Assembly (NCBI GenBank): GCA_041690695.1
Contig: JBEPVZ010000032.1
Location: 1 to 11,332, forward strand
Reading direction: 5' to 3'
Length of the DNA: 11,332 bases
DNA from: JBEPVZ01 sp041690695
Lineage (GTDB): Bacteria; Patescibacteriota; Microgenomatia; Daviesbacterales; UBA10151
In this document: piece after piece, positions 4,754 through 11,332 of the stretch
Layout of the letters: each line of letters opens with the position of its first letter
Numbering within the stretch: position 1 is the first letter of the stretch
Notes under the pieces: model-generated
Seen by the model: the letters and a program-made list of their open reading frames with translations, nothing else
The model's database searches: none
What the model was told of the DNA's origin: nothing
Made by a program: the position numbers and the translations under genes

Positions 4754-4839
4754 TAGGAAATAAGTTTCAACACTAAGGACCTGCTACATTCAGTTCGTTA
4801 AAATCTGGGCTTGATTTATCTTATTTTCCGAGCGTTGTA

Positions 4840-5313
4840 TTGCTTTTGTCAGGTGCGCTAAATGGCGTTTTAGCTTATAAAGCTTTATTTAAGAAAGATT
4901 CTAGAAAATCTTTTAAGCTATACCTAATCTTGACACTGTCCAGTTTGCTATGGGCAGCTTTGGTGTTTATCGGATTTTTCTTTGCTTCAAATCCGATCTT
5001 TATTTTGGTACTACTAGCCATTATTGGATTTAGCTTTTATCTTATTAATAAATTTTCAACCAAGCTTGCTCTCCTCATTTGTACCTTAACCTTATTTGTA
5101 TCAATCATAGTAATCATTGCCAATTTTGAAGAAGATTATTGTTGGAACAAAGGTGAAGAAGCAGATAACACAAGTATTCATACAATTATTGCCACAAAAG
5201 AAGATGCTATGGCCTTAAAAAGCTTTGATGTTAAGGAGGGTGCTGAAATTGGAATTAGTTTTAGAGCTCACATGCTTTGTCATAATACATTTAATCTTAG
5301 TGAAGCAATTTAA
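4840..5313 (+). CDS. Unrecognised small membrane protein
   Basis: No family recognised. The 157-residue frame has hydrophobic segments near 1-17, 26-48, 51-69 and 76-95, followed by a soluble C-terminal domain of about 60 residues with Cys101 (EDYCWNKGEE) and Cys147 (HMLCHNT), possibly a disulfide if outside the cell. The only start candidates are TTG at 4840 or 4846. The frame stays open upstream to 4777 without an ATG, and neither a Shine-Dalgarno sequence nor a promoter fits, so the true start is unclear and the gene may be a 5'-truncated remnant. It sits alone between two toxin-antitoxin modules. The stretch 4754-4839 before it holds no other gene I can support. Confidence 0.5.
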   Translation: MLLSGALNGVLAYKALFKKDSRKSFKLYLILTLSSLLWAALVFIGFFFASNPIFILVLLAIIGFSFYLINKFSTKLALLICTLTLFVSIIVIIANFEEDYCWNKGEEADNTSIHTIIATKEDAMALKSFDVKEGAEIGISFRAHMLCHNTFNLSEAI

Positions 5314-5333
5314 GAAAAATACTTAATTAAACT

Positions 5334-5369
5334 TTGACAAAACGCACATTTAAGTGTATATTTAAATGT
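5334..5369 (+). promoter_or_regulatory. Promoter and palindromic operator of the Phd/VapC module
   Basis: Consensus TTGACA (5334-5339), 17 bp, TATATT (5357-5362). An 8-bp inverted repeat, ACATTTAA/TTAAATGT (5346-5353/5362-5369), straddles the -10 box, so a bound antitoxin would block RNA polymerase. This is the best-matching sigma-70 promoter in the window. Confidence 0.8.
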
Positions 5370-5371
5370 AT

Positions 5372-5644
5372 ATGCAATATATTACGACAACTGAATTACG
5401 CACTAAATCTGCCGAACTAGTTGATACTCTTGAACAAAACGGTAAAGTATCCTTAATTCACCGCTCAAAAGTAATTGGGGTAATTGAGCCCATTGAAGCT
5501 CAACCAAAAGCTTTAACAGAGGTTGATATTGAAGAGATCAGAAAAGCTGCCAAAGAGCTTAATCTTCCGAAACTTTCCTATAAAGAAAGAGAGAAGAGCT
5601 ATCGTAAGCATCTCATGGAAAAATATGGCCAAAATCTTTCTTGA
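5372..5644 (+). CDS. Phd/YefM-type antitoxin
   Basis: Antitoxin of the PIN toxin that follows. From the ATG at 5372 it has 90 residues. The N-terminal Phd fold is clear: QYITTTELRTKSAELVDTL, then GKVSLIHRSKVIGVIEPIE, where the H-R-S-K-x-I-G-V-I stretch is typical of Phd/YefM DNA-binding domains. The C-terminal half (EVDIEEIRKAAKELNLPKL) is helical and charged, as in the toxin-binding part. An ATG at 5366 is only 3 nt after the -10 box and probably upstream of the transcript start, so 5372 is preferred. The gene overlaps the toxin by 20 bp. Confidence 0.85.
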   Translation: MQYITTTELRTKSAELVDTLEQNGKVSLIHRSKVIGVIEPIEAQPKALTEVDIEEIRKAAKELNLPKLSYKEREKSYRKHLMEKYGQNLS

Positions 5645-6008
5645 TACCAATTATTTTATTGATGCTATACATAGACAGCCCGAAAAAGACATTCTCAGCG
5701 CTTTAAAAGATTCTATTATTTGTGCTTCTACTCTCTCCGTTCACATTTATTGCTACACATTCAAAATTAAGATACCTAGCCCGTTATTATTAATTCAAAT
5801 TAAAAAGTTTTATATAGTAGCCCTTTCTGAAGATATTGCTCTAAGATCCTTAACTGGTCCGACTGAGGATTTTGAAGATAATGTTCAATTACATAGTGCA
5901 ACCGAAGCAGAATGTGATCTTTTTATAACTCACGATCAAGAATTACTTAACCTTAAATTTTTTGGGAAGACTCGAATTGTTTCCGATCTTGCCAATAACC
6001 AACTTTAG
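5625..6008 (+). CDS. PIN-domain ribonuclease toxin (VapC-like)
   Basis: Probable Mg-dependent RNase toxin, 127 residues. The start MAKIFLDTNYFIDAI gives the first PIN acid Asp7 with Asn9 and Asp13; later acids lie in EDFEDNVQ (Asp85) and TATH-like FITHDQELL (Asp104). Where most VapC proteins have the second acid (Glu in a S-x-x-T-x-x-E motif) this protein reads STLSVHIYCY, with His40. The frame extends upstream to 5523, but that part only mirrors the antitoxin in another frame; the ATG at 5625, right before the PIN motif, is the real start. It overlaps the antitoxin by 20 bp and its 3' end carries the pilin promoter. Confidence 0.82.
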   Translation: MAKIFLDTNYFIDAIHRQPEKDILSALKDSIICASTLSVHIYCYTFKIKIPSPLLLIQIKKFYIVALSEDIALRSLTGPTEDFEDNVQLHSATEAECDLFITHDQELLNLKFFGKTRIVSDLANNQL

Positions 6009-6017
6009 TTCTAAACT
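5989..6017 (+). promoter_or_regulatory. Pilin operon promoter (leaderless)
   Basis: TTGCCA (5989-5994), 17 bp, TAAACT (6012-6017), then 6 nt to the ATG at 6024. The -35 box lies inside the end of the PIN toxin gene. It probably drives both pilins and perhaps the GH1 gene. Confidence 0.65.
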
Positions 6018-6023
6018 AAAAGT

Positions 6024-6602
6024 ATGCCCATTCAAGAACGAGTTCAAAATTCAAAGTTCAAAATTCAAAGTTTTGGCAATTTTAGGTTTGGAAATACTGT
6101 TAAAGGTTTTACTCTGATCGAGCTCATGATTGTTATAGCGATCATTGCGGTGCTCGCAGCCGTTGGCTATGCTACTTACGCCAACTCTCAAATGCTAGCT
6201 CGAGATGCTAAACGGAAACAAGACATCCGTTCTGTTCAAGCGGCCTTAGAAGTCTATTACGAGCGAAATAACCACTACCCTGATTCAGTGGCGGGCAATT
6301 GGGAGAAGGGATGCACTGATCCGGCAACATGCAGTCAAGGCATGAATTGGATATTTGGAGGAGACTATGCTCCTTATATAAATATACTCCCGCTTGAAGC
6401 TAATAACCCAGCTAACGCTTATCAATATTATGGTAAGTCTTCTGGAAAAACATGTTATGAATTAGTAGCACCTTTAGAAAACGATAACGACGCGGATAAT
6501 AACCTTAATAAACCGCAAAACCAAGCTGATTGCGGACCCCCAGGAAGTGCCGGGCCATTTGATTCATCATTTGACCATGATTATATAGTTGTTAGCCCAT
6601 GA
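6024..6602 (+). CDS. Type IV pilin-like protein, long leader, four cysteines
   Basis: Secreted pilus or pseudopilus subunit, 192 residues. The prepilin peptidase site is KG|FTLIELM: cleavage after Gly28, with Glu33 at position +5 of the mature protein, then a hydrophobic helix to about residue 52. The globular part has Cys97, 103, 144 and 170, enough for two disulfides, and an aspartate/asparagine-rich stretch at 153-168 (ENDNDADNNLN) that might bind calcium. The 28-residue leader is long, and residues 7-16 are encoded by a 14-bp tandem repeat, so it may have been lengthened by repeat insertion. The promoter spacing supports the ATG at 6024. The stop overlaps the next pilin start (ATGA). Confidence 0.88.
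   Translation: MPIQERVQNSKFKIQSFGNFRFGNTVKGFTLIELMIVIAIIAVLAAVGYATYANSQMLARDAKRKQDIRSVQAALEVYYERNNHYPDSVAGNWEKGCTDPATCSQGMNWIFGGDYAPYINILPLEANNPANAYQYYGKSSGKTCYELVAPLENDNDADNNLNKPQNQADCGPPGSAGPFDSSFDHDYIVVSP
6041..6070. repeat. 14-bp tandem repeat inside the pilin leader sequence
   Basis: agttcaaaattcaa occurs twice in tandem (6041-6054, 6055-6068), followed by the start of a third unit. One copy with partial continuation also lies at 927-942 before rpmB. It is translated here as part of the leader (NSKFKIQ). Confidence 0.75.
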
Positions 6603-7000
6603 CGAATAAAGGTTTTACGCTCATTGAACTAATGGTTGCCATTGGTATTATGGCTATCGTCTCATCAGTCGGCTATGCTGTATTCTCAAATGCCCAAGCA
6701 GTCGGTCGGGATGGCAAACGTAAAGAAGATCTGGAAAGTCTCCGCCAAGCCTTAATTGTTTATCAGCAAAGCCCAGGTAATAATCATCTTTATCCTGATA
6801 CCGCAAGCTTTAATACCTTAGTGCCCACCTACATTAGCCGTATGCCTCAAGATCCGAGCACTAAAGCAAATTATGATTATCAATCAGCCAGTCCAAATAC
6901 GACCTATTTTATTTGTGCAACTTTAGAAAATCCCAATGCCTCTGACCCCCACCCAGACTGTACTAATCCTGAAAATTACGAAGTTACACCTCCCCAATAA
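6599..7000 (+). CDS. Type IV pilin-like protein, short
   Basis: Second pilin or pseudopilin, 133 residues, translationally coupled to the first by the 4-bp overlap ATGA. The leader is only MTNKG, cleaved after Gly5, with Glu10 at mature position +5, then a hydrophobic helix to about residue 29. A conserved AVGRDGKRKEDLESLRQALIVY segment (34-55) matches ARDAKRKQDIRSVQAALEVY in the first pilin, so the two arose by duplication or share a common type (G-type pseudopilin style). Cys106 and Cys121 could form one disulfide. No assembly ATPase, platform protein or prepilin peptidase is in the window. No Shine-Dalgarno sequence is visible. Confidence 0.88.
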   Translation: MTNKGFTLIELMVAIGIMAIVSSVGYAVFSNAQAVGRDGKRKEDLESLRQALIVYQQSPGNNHLYPDTASFNTLVPTYISRMPQDPSTKANYDYQSASPNTTYFICATLENPNASDPHPDCTNPENYEVTPPQ

Positions 7001-7008
7001 GTTAAGTT

Positions 7009-8313
7009 ATGTTGAAGAAGAAAATCATCCAACCGCCTCCTAGGCATGATCATCAGCCATTAAAGTTCCCGGAAGGATTTCTGTGGGGTGCCGCGACCAG
7101 TAGCCATCAAGTCGAAGGCAATAATAAAAATAATGATTGGTGGGAGTGGGAACAAACTCGACCCGAAAAGATGCGCTCAGGACTGGCCGCCGATCAATAC
7201 AACCGCTATGCCGAAGATTTTAGTTTAGCCAAGAAACTCGGCCATAATGCCCACCGTTTATCAATCGAATGGTCAAGAATTGAACCAGAGCCCGGCTGGT
7301 TTAACCAAGAGGAGATCGATCATTATGTCGACGTTTTAAAAGATTTAAAAAGTAAGGGATTTACGGTCATGTTAACTTTACATCATTTTACGAACCCTCT
7401 TTGGTTAAGCAAAGTTGGGGCTTGGGAAAATTCTAAAACACCGGTTTATTTTAATAATTTTGTAGCTAAAGTGGTCCCAATTTTTAAAGATTACGTTGAC
7501 CTTTGGATAACTATTAATGAGCCTGGAGTACTAGTTTTCTGTGATTATGTCTTAACTAAATGGCCTCCTCAAAAAAAGAGTAAGCTAGCCCTTTTAAAAG
7601 CCACTAAAAACCTGGCCCGAGCTCATAAGATGGCTTATACCACAATTCATGAGCTCGTCCCTAACGCCCAGGTCGGTTTTGCCAATAACGTTTCCTCCTT
7701 TGAGAGCTTTCATAAACATTCTATCCGCGAAAAGGCCTACGAATGGTTTTTAGATATTATTACTGATCATCTCTTTTATAAGGCTACCGGCATGGAGTAT
7801 CACGACTTTTTGGGTGTTAATTACTACTTTAATGAATATATTAGTTTTAATGGCAATGCCAGGTTGCCTAATATTGTTGATATTGCCACCACCAAAAAAG
7901 CGACTTCAGACCTAGGCTGGGAGATATATCCGGAAGGCATATTTAATGTCTTAGTTGATTTATCTGATTATCACAAACCAATTTATATCACCGAAAATGG
8001 GCTGGCTTCGACTAACGACGACAGACGTTGTCGGTTTTTAATCTCATATCTCCAACAGATCTACCACGCTATGGCCTCAGGTTGTCATGTCAAAGGCTAT
8101 TTCCATTGGTCACTGCTGGATAATTTTGAATGGTCAGATGGATTTGATCCCAGGTTTGGTTTAATTGAGGTTGATTATGAGACACAGAAGCGAACACCTC
8201 GCCCCTCCGCCTATGTTTATCAAAAAGTCATAGAAGCTAACGGCATTCCTCATGAGTTACTCAAATTTTTAGGGCATAGTATTGATGCCAAGGATGTGCT
8301 TAAGGATTTATAA
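7009..8313 (+). CDS. Glycoside hydrolase family 1 beta-glycosidase
   Basis: Retaining beta-glucosidase or beta-galactosidase-type enzyme, 434 residues, close to the usual 440-480. The GH1 signature FPEGFLWGAATSSHQVEG is at 20-37 (Gln34 binds sugar). The acid/base is Glu171 in TINEP, the nucleophile Glu329 in YITENG, with His125 and His126 in LTLHHF and DNFEWSDGF (371-379) completing the glycone site. There is no signal peptide, so it should act in the cytoplasm on imported oligosaccharides. The substrate is not decidable from these motifs. It starts 8 nt after the second pilin and may be co-transcribed; no promoter of its own or Shine-Dalgarno sequence is seen. The N-terminal MLKKKIIQPPPRHDHQP tail is an extension before the barrel. 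Confidence 0.93.
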   Translation: MLKKKIIQPPPRHDHQPLKFPEGFLWGAATSSHQVEGNNKNNDWWEWEQTRPEKMRSGLAADQYNRYAEDFSLAKKLGHNAHRLSIEWSRIEPEPGWFNQEEIDHYVDVLKDLKSKGFTVMLTLHHFTNPLWLSKVGAWENSKTPVYFNNFVAKVVPIFKDYVDLWITINEPGVLVFCDYVLTKWPPQKKSKLALLKATKNLARAHKMAYTTIHELVPNAQVGFANNVSSFESFHKHSIREKAYEWFLDIITDHLFYKATGMEYHDFLGVNYYFNEYISFNGNARLPNIVDIATTKKATSDLGWEIYPEGIFNVLVDLSDYHKPIYITENGLASTNDDRRCRFLISYLQQIYHAMASGCHVKGYFHWSLLDNFEWSDGFDPRFGLIEVDYETQKRTPRPSAYVYQKVIEANGIPHELLKFLGHSIDAKDVLKDL

Positions 8314-8409
8314 GATTTATTACCTGGTAAATCCCATAATCCGGTCCGATTAACGAATAAATCAAAAATCGTAAATCGAAATAGGGATTTCATAAGTAAG
8401 AAAATCGCT

Positions 8410-8415
8410 TATACT
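8410..8415 (+). promoter_or_regulatory. -10 box before the EamA-glycosidase gene
   Basis: TATACT ends 6 nt before the ATG at 8422, the same spacing as the other leaderless genes. The -35 region is weak (ATTTCA at 17 bp). The remaining gap 8314-8409 holds only AT-rich sequence with scattered short cgaat/cgtaaatcg motifs. Confidence 0.45.
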
Positions 8416-8421
8416 AATTAC

Positions 8422-10257
8422 ATGTCTTATCTCCTCCCTGCTATTTTGTCCTATCTTCTTAACGCCTTTTCGGTTCTAACTGATAAATTTCTTCTAACAG
8501 AGAAGGTCCCAAATCCACTCGTTTACGTCTTCTACATCAGCGCCTTGAGCATGGTTTCAATCCTGTTAATCCCATTTACTCAAGTTCCACCGCCAACCGT
8601 TTTAATAATTGCTTTTTCATCAACTCTAGCTTGGACAATTGGGGCTTATTTTCTGTTTTATGCTCTAAAAGTTGGCCTGGCCTCAAGAGCGGCACCAGTC
8701 ATTGGAACATTAGTCCCAATTTTGCTGACAATTTATTACGGAATATTCTCAAAAGCCATCTCTTTAAATGAGATCTGGGGCATCGGCTTTTTAATTTTTG
8801 GATTGATTTTAATTATTTTGCCTTACCTTAGGTCTAAAACTGAATCTCGACCAAGAGGCACCAAACTTAAAGAGTTTGGGGCTGAAGGGTTAGCGGGAAT
8901 ATTCTTTGCCCTGTCTTATGTCCTTCTTAAAACAACTTATAACTACGTCCCCTTTTTAACAGGTCTAGTTTGGTCAAAGATGATTTTAATCCCGATTGTC
9001 TTAATTATTTTGGCTATTCCGGCTCTCCGTCGACTAGTTTTAACTCATAATCATAACGGTCCGAAGATCAACTTTTTTTCCAAAATTGGATTGCTTTTTT
9101 TAGCGGATCAAACCGCCGGTGGGTTGTCCGGAATTTTACTCGCTTATGCTATCTCCTTAGCTAATCCGGCTCTGGTTAACTCGCTTCAAGGCACTCAATA
9201 TGCAGTTTTGTTTTTAGCTAGTTTGGTTTTAGCCCGACCATTCCCTCAGGTTTTTAAAGAAAATTTATCTAAAAAGATTGTTGCTTTAAAAATTATTGGG
9301 ATTGGGCTAATCGCCTTTGGCTTATTTATGCTAGCTTTTGCGGACGCCGCTCCAAAAAAGATTACCTTAGGTATAACCTACTCTCCCCGCTACGCTACAA
9401 GCCTAGGACTTGACCCAAAAGCTGCCTACACCGAGTTATTAACTGATCTTCATCCTCAAACAGTTCGGTTACCCGTTTACTGGGATGAAATCGAACCCTC
9501 TGCCCTACCAGGATCTTTTGACTTCTCTAATCTAGACTCATATATTCAAACCTCACAACAGTTTAATACCAAGCTAACACTGGTGGTCGGGTTTAAAGTT
9601 CCTCGCTACCCAGAGTGTTTTGCTCCAAGCTGGACCAGTAGTTTGTCAAACGATGACTTTAATAAAGCTTTATTTAATGAACTCACAACGGTCGTCAACC
9701 GTTATAAAGAGCTCCCTAATTTACAATATTGGCAGGTTGAGAATGAGCCACTATTCCCGTTTGGGATGTGTCCCGGAATTGATTTTGGACGTCTCCAGCA
9801 AGAAGTTAAGTTGGTTCGAAGTTTAGATCCAGGCCACCCGATTATGGTGACTGAATCGGGTGAATATGGACTTTGGGTAACAACCGCTAAAACCGCCGAC
9901 ATCATCGGCACAACTCTCTACCGCCGAACTTTAGCTCCTTATTATCCGGATTTTAAATCACCTCTGCCACCATTTTTCTACGAGTTTAAAGGCATGCTGG
10001 TTCATCTTTTAGCACCAGACCGAAAGATCTTTGTCTCAGAACTCCAAGCCGAACCGTGGTCGAATAAACCGTTAACAGATGTTCCGTTAGCCGACCAATT
10101 CCGGGCTTTTCCCGTAAGTGAATTATCCGACAACGTTGAGTTTTCTGAGAAAGCCCAGTTTGATGTCGCTTATCTTTGGGGAGCTGAATGGTGGGATTAT
10201 CTCAAGCTTAAAGGTCACCCGGAATATCTTGATAAAGCCGCTCAACTCTTTAAATGA
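8422..10257 (+). CDS. EamA/DMT transporter fused to a clan GH-A glycosidase domain
   Basis: Two-domain protein of 611 residues. Residues 1-306 form an EamA/DMT-type permease: about ten hydrophobic helices in two halves (1-135 and 154-306), joined by a charged linker (136-153). Residues 314-611 look like a (beta/alpha)8 glycosidase: LGITYSPRYATSLGLD, VRLPVYWDEIEPSALPGSFDFSNLDSY (348-374), acid/base Glu442 in YWQVENEP, nucleophile candidate Glu540 in FVSELQAEPW, and LWGAEWWDYLK near the end, as in GH5/GH42-type enzymes. No stop or frameshift lies between the domains, so the fusion is real in this sequence. With ten helices and the usual N-in topology the glycosidase would face the cytoplasm; an odd helix count would put it outside. 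It follows a GH1 gene, suggesting a shared glycan substrate. Confidence 0.85.
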   Translation: MSYLLPAILSYLLNAFSVLTDKFLLTEKVPNPLVYVFYISALSMVSILLIPFTQVPPPTVLIIAFSSTLAWTIGAYFLFYALKVGLASRAAPVIGTLVPILLTIYYGIFSKAISLNEIWGIGFLIFGLILIILPYLRSKTESRPRGTKLKEFGAEGLAGIFFALSYVLLKTTYNYVPFLTGLVWSKMILIPIVLIILAIPALRRLVLTHNHNGPKINFFSKIGLLFLADQTAGGLSGILLAYAISLANPALVNSLQGTQYAVLFLASLVLARPFPQVFKENLSKKIVALKIIGIGLIAFGLFMLAFADAAPKKITLGITYSPRYATSLGLDPKAAYTELLTDLHPQTVRLPVYWDEIEPSALPGSFDFSNLDSYIQTSQQFNTKLTLVVGFKVPRYPECFAPSWTSSLSNDDFNKALFNELTTVVNRYKELPNLQYWQVENEPLFPFGMCPGIDFGRLQQEVKLVRSLDPGHPIMVTESGEYGLWVTTAKTADIIGTTLYRRTLAPYYPDFKSPLPPFFYEFKGMLVHLLAPDRKIFVSELQAEPWSNKPLTDVPLADQFRAFPVSELSDNVEFSEKAQFDVAYLWGAEWWDYLKLKGHPEYLDKAAQLFK

Positions 10258-10317
10258 CATAGATTGATCCACAATGCTGTAGTTCTCTTTTAAAGTTTTT
10301 TAGTCTAGAATCAGCTT

Positions 10318-10333
10318 AATATTCCCCAATATT
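10318..10333. other. AATATT inverted repeat upstream of the penicillin-binding protein gene
   Basis: AATATT-cccc-AATATT is a small hairpin or dyad 21 nt before the ATG of the PBP gene. It may be an operator or chance in AT-rich DNA. The gap 10258-10354 shows no convincing promoter. Confidence 0.2.
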
Positions 10334-10354
10334 GTTACTTTAGGTTAGCTTTTG

Positions 10355-11332
10355 ATGTATAAAATAGTATTTCTGACCGTCGCTTGGGTATTAATAAAAA
10401 CCGGCCAGCTGGTTCTGTGGCCTTTTCGTCTGTTTCAGCCTACCAAAAAAACTCCCACTAAAAAACGTAAAATTAAAAGTCAAACCAAGCGACTATTTAA
10501 ACGTTTAATTTACAATCCCTATTTTGTTGGTCCGACTTTAGCTTTAATCTTAATCGGCTTATTTTTCTATTCATATTTCTTAATTAGAATTTCAGCTAAT
10601 TTACCAACCCCTCAAAAATTAACCCAAATGCAAGAACCTTTAACAACTGAATTCTATGACCGTAAAGGTCGGTTACTTTATCGATTGTATGATGATCGAA
10701 ATCGGACTTTAACAAAACTTGATACCCTCCCACAGGACGCGATCAACGCCACAATTTCAATTGAGGATAAAAACTTTTGGACTCACCAAGGGGTTGATCT
10801 ACCTGGAGTAATTAGGGCGCTGGTAGCAAATTCCGAATCAAATGGTCAAATTTTAGAAGGTGGATCAACCATTACACAACAACTGGTTAAAAATAACTTA
10901 CTGACTCCCGATCGGACCTGGTCAAGAAAAATCACGGAGGCAATACTAGCTTTTTGGACAGAAAAAGTTTATTCCAAAGATCAAATTTTAGAGATGTATT
11001 TTAATTCGGTACCCTATGGAGGACCAGCGTGGGGTATCGAAGCCGCCGCTCAAACTTATTTTGGCAAAAGCGCTCATGACTTAACTCTGGCGGAAAGCAG
11101 TTATTTAGCCGGTTTACCAGCCTCCCCAACCACCTACTCGCCTTATGGTGATCACCCAGAATACGGCAAACAACGCCAAAGTGAAGTTTTAAAAAGGATG
11201 GTGGAAGATGGTTATATTAATCAATCTCAAGCTGATCAAGACAGCAGCCAAACCTTAGCTTTTAGTCCACCCGGCCAAAAGATCAAAGCCCCTCATTTTG
11301 TAATGTATACCGAAAATCTCTTAGCCAAAGAA
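10355..11332 (+). CDS. Class A penicillin-binding protein, 5' part (transglycosylase domain)
   Basis: Bifunctional peptidoglycan synthase of the PBP1A type; 326 residues are present and the frame runs off the right edge, so the transpeptidase domain is outside. A basic cytoplasmic tail of about 57 residues (rich in K/T/P at 30-50) precedes one membrane anchor (58-80). The GT51 transglycosylase motifs follow in order: EDKNFWTHQGVD (137-148, catalytic Glu137), GGSTITQQLVKN (169-180), RKITE (191-195), ILEMYFNSVPYGG (211-223), and YFGKSAHDLTLAESSYLAGLPASP (235-258). It uses lipid II at the outer membrane face to build glycan strands. The start ATG is the first Met; no Shine-Dalgarno sequence or clear promoter precedes it. 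Proximity to two glycosidases may be incidental. Confidence 0.95.
   Translation, partial: MYKIVFLTVAWVLIKTGQLVLWPFRLFQPTKKTPTKKRKIKSQTKRLFKRLIYNPYFVGPTLALILIGLFFYSYFLIRISANLPTPQKLTQMQEPLTTEFYDRKGRLLYRLYDDRNRTLTKLDTLPQDAINATISIEDKNFWTHQGVDLPGVIRALVANSESNGQILEGGSTITQQLVKNNLLTPDRTWSRKITEAILAFWTEKVYSKDQILEMYFNSVPYGGPAWGIEAAAQTYFGKSAHDLTLAESSYLAGLPASPTTYSPYGDHPEYGKQRQSEVLKRMVEDGYINQSQADQDSSQTLAFSPPGQKIKAPHFVMYTENLLAKE

Noticed and set aside
5523..5624. Upstream extension of the PIN toxin by 34 residues
   Set aside because: It overlaps the antitoxin in another frame and has no PIN features; the conserved start MAKIFLDTN lies at 5625.
3603..6010. Integrative element with attachment sites at tRNA-Trp
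   Set aside because: No integrase gene and no duplicated tRNA 3' end found within the window; kept only as a loose possibility.
6041..6070. CRISPR-like repeats (TTCAAAATTCAAAG, gaggtat units)
   Set aside because: Units are short, directly adjacent and without spacers of regular length; no cas genes are present.
9620..9911. Plus-strand frame 9620-9826 and minus-strand frame 9702-9911
   Set aside because: Both are shadows of the glycosidase domain of the EamA fusion, whose own frame has clear catalytic motifs.

Overview
The window looks like part of a small, AT-rich bacterial genome of the Candidate Phyla Radiation (Patescibacteria, Microgenomates-like). This is inference from the overall picture: compact genes, almost no Shine-Dalgarno sequences, several genes whose -10 box ends only 6-9 nt before the start codon (leaderless transcription), zinc-type ribosomal proteins bL28 and bL33, a shortened Fmt, short pseudopilin-like proteins with 2-4 cysteines, and toxin-antitoxin modules of the kind common there. 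Genes end at TGA as well as TAA and TAG, so the standard stop code applies; no UGA recoding is seen.

Region 1 (1-3602) is mostly housekeeping: the 3' part of fmt, convergent rpmB (minus strand), a paired-hairpin repeat element, an M50 site-2 protease, and an unassigned structured RNA candidate with its own promoter and terminator (about 1780-2022). Then come tandem tRNA-Thr(TGT) and tRNA-Thr(GGT), a membrane PAP2-type enzyme, a 57-aa rpmG gene that overlaps it, and tRNA-Trp(CCA). The order tRNA-Thr / rpmG / tRNA-Trp recalls the ancestral tRNA-Thr...rpmG-tRNA-Trp-secE-nusG block. Here a PAP2 gene sits inside it and secE/nusG are absent after tRNA-Trp.

Region 2 (3603-6010) is accessory. It holds a metal-responsive MerR regulator under a textbook 19-bp-spacer MerR promoter, followed 18 nt later by a 13-residue, four-cysteine peptide gene with the strongest Shine-Dalgarno sequence in the window. 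After that come a RelBE-like toxin-antitoxin pair, an unrecognised membrane protein without a clear start, and a Phd/VapC (PIN) pair with a palindromic autoregulatory operator.

Region 3 (5989-8313) is a pilin pair (type IV pilin-like proteins coupled by an ATGA overlap) followed 8 nt later by a GH1 beta-glycosidase. Region 4 (8422-11332) holds a two-domain protein fusing a ten-helix EamA/DMT transporter to a clan GH-A glycosidase domain, then the 5' part of a class A penicillin-binding protein. The two glycosidases next to each other suggest glycan uptake or turnover, but the substrate cannot be read from the sequence.

The points most worth following are the MerR-linked Cys-rich micropeptide, the promoter-to-terminator structured RNA, the transporter-glycosidase fusion, and the repeated leaderless promoter layout.
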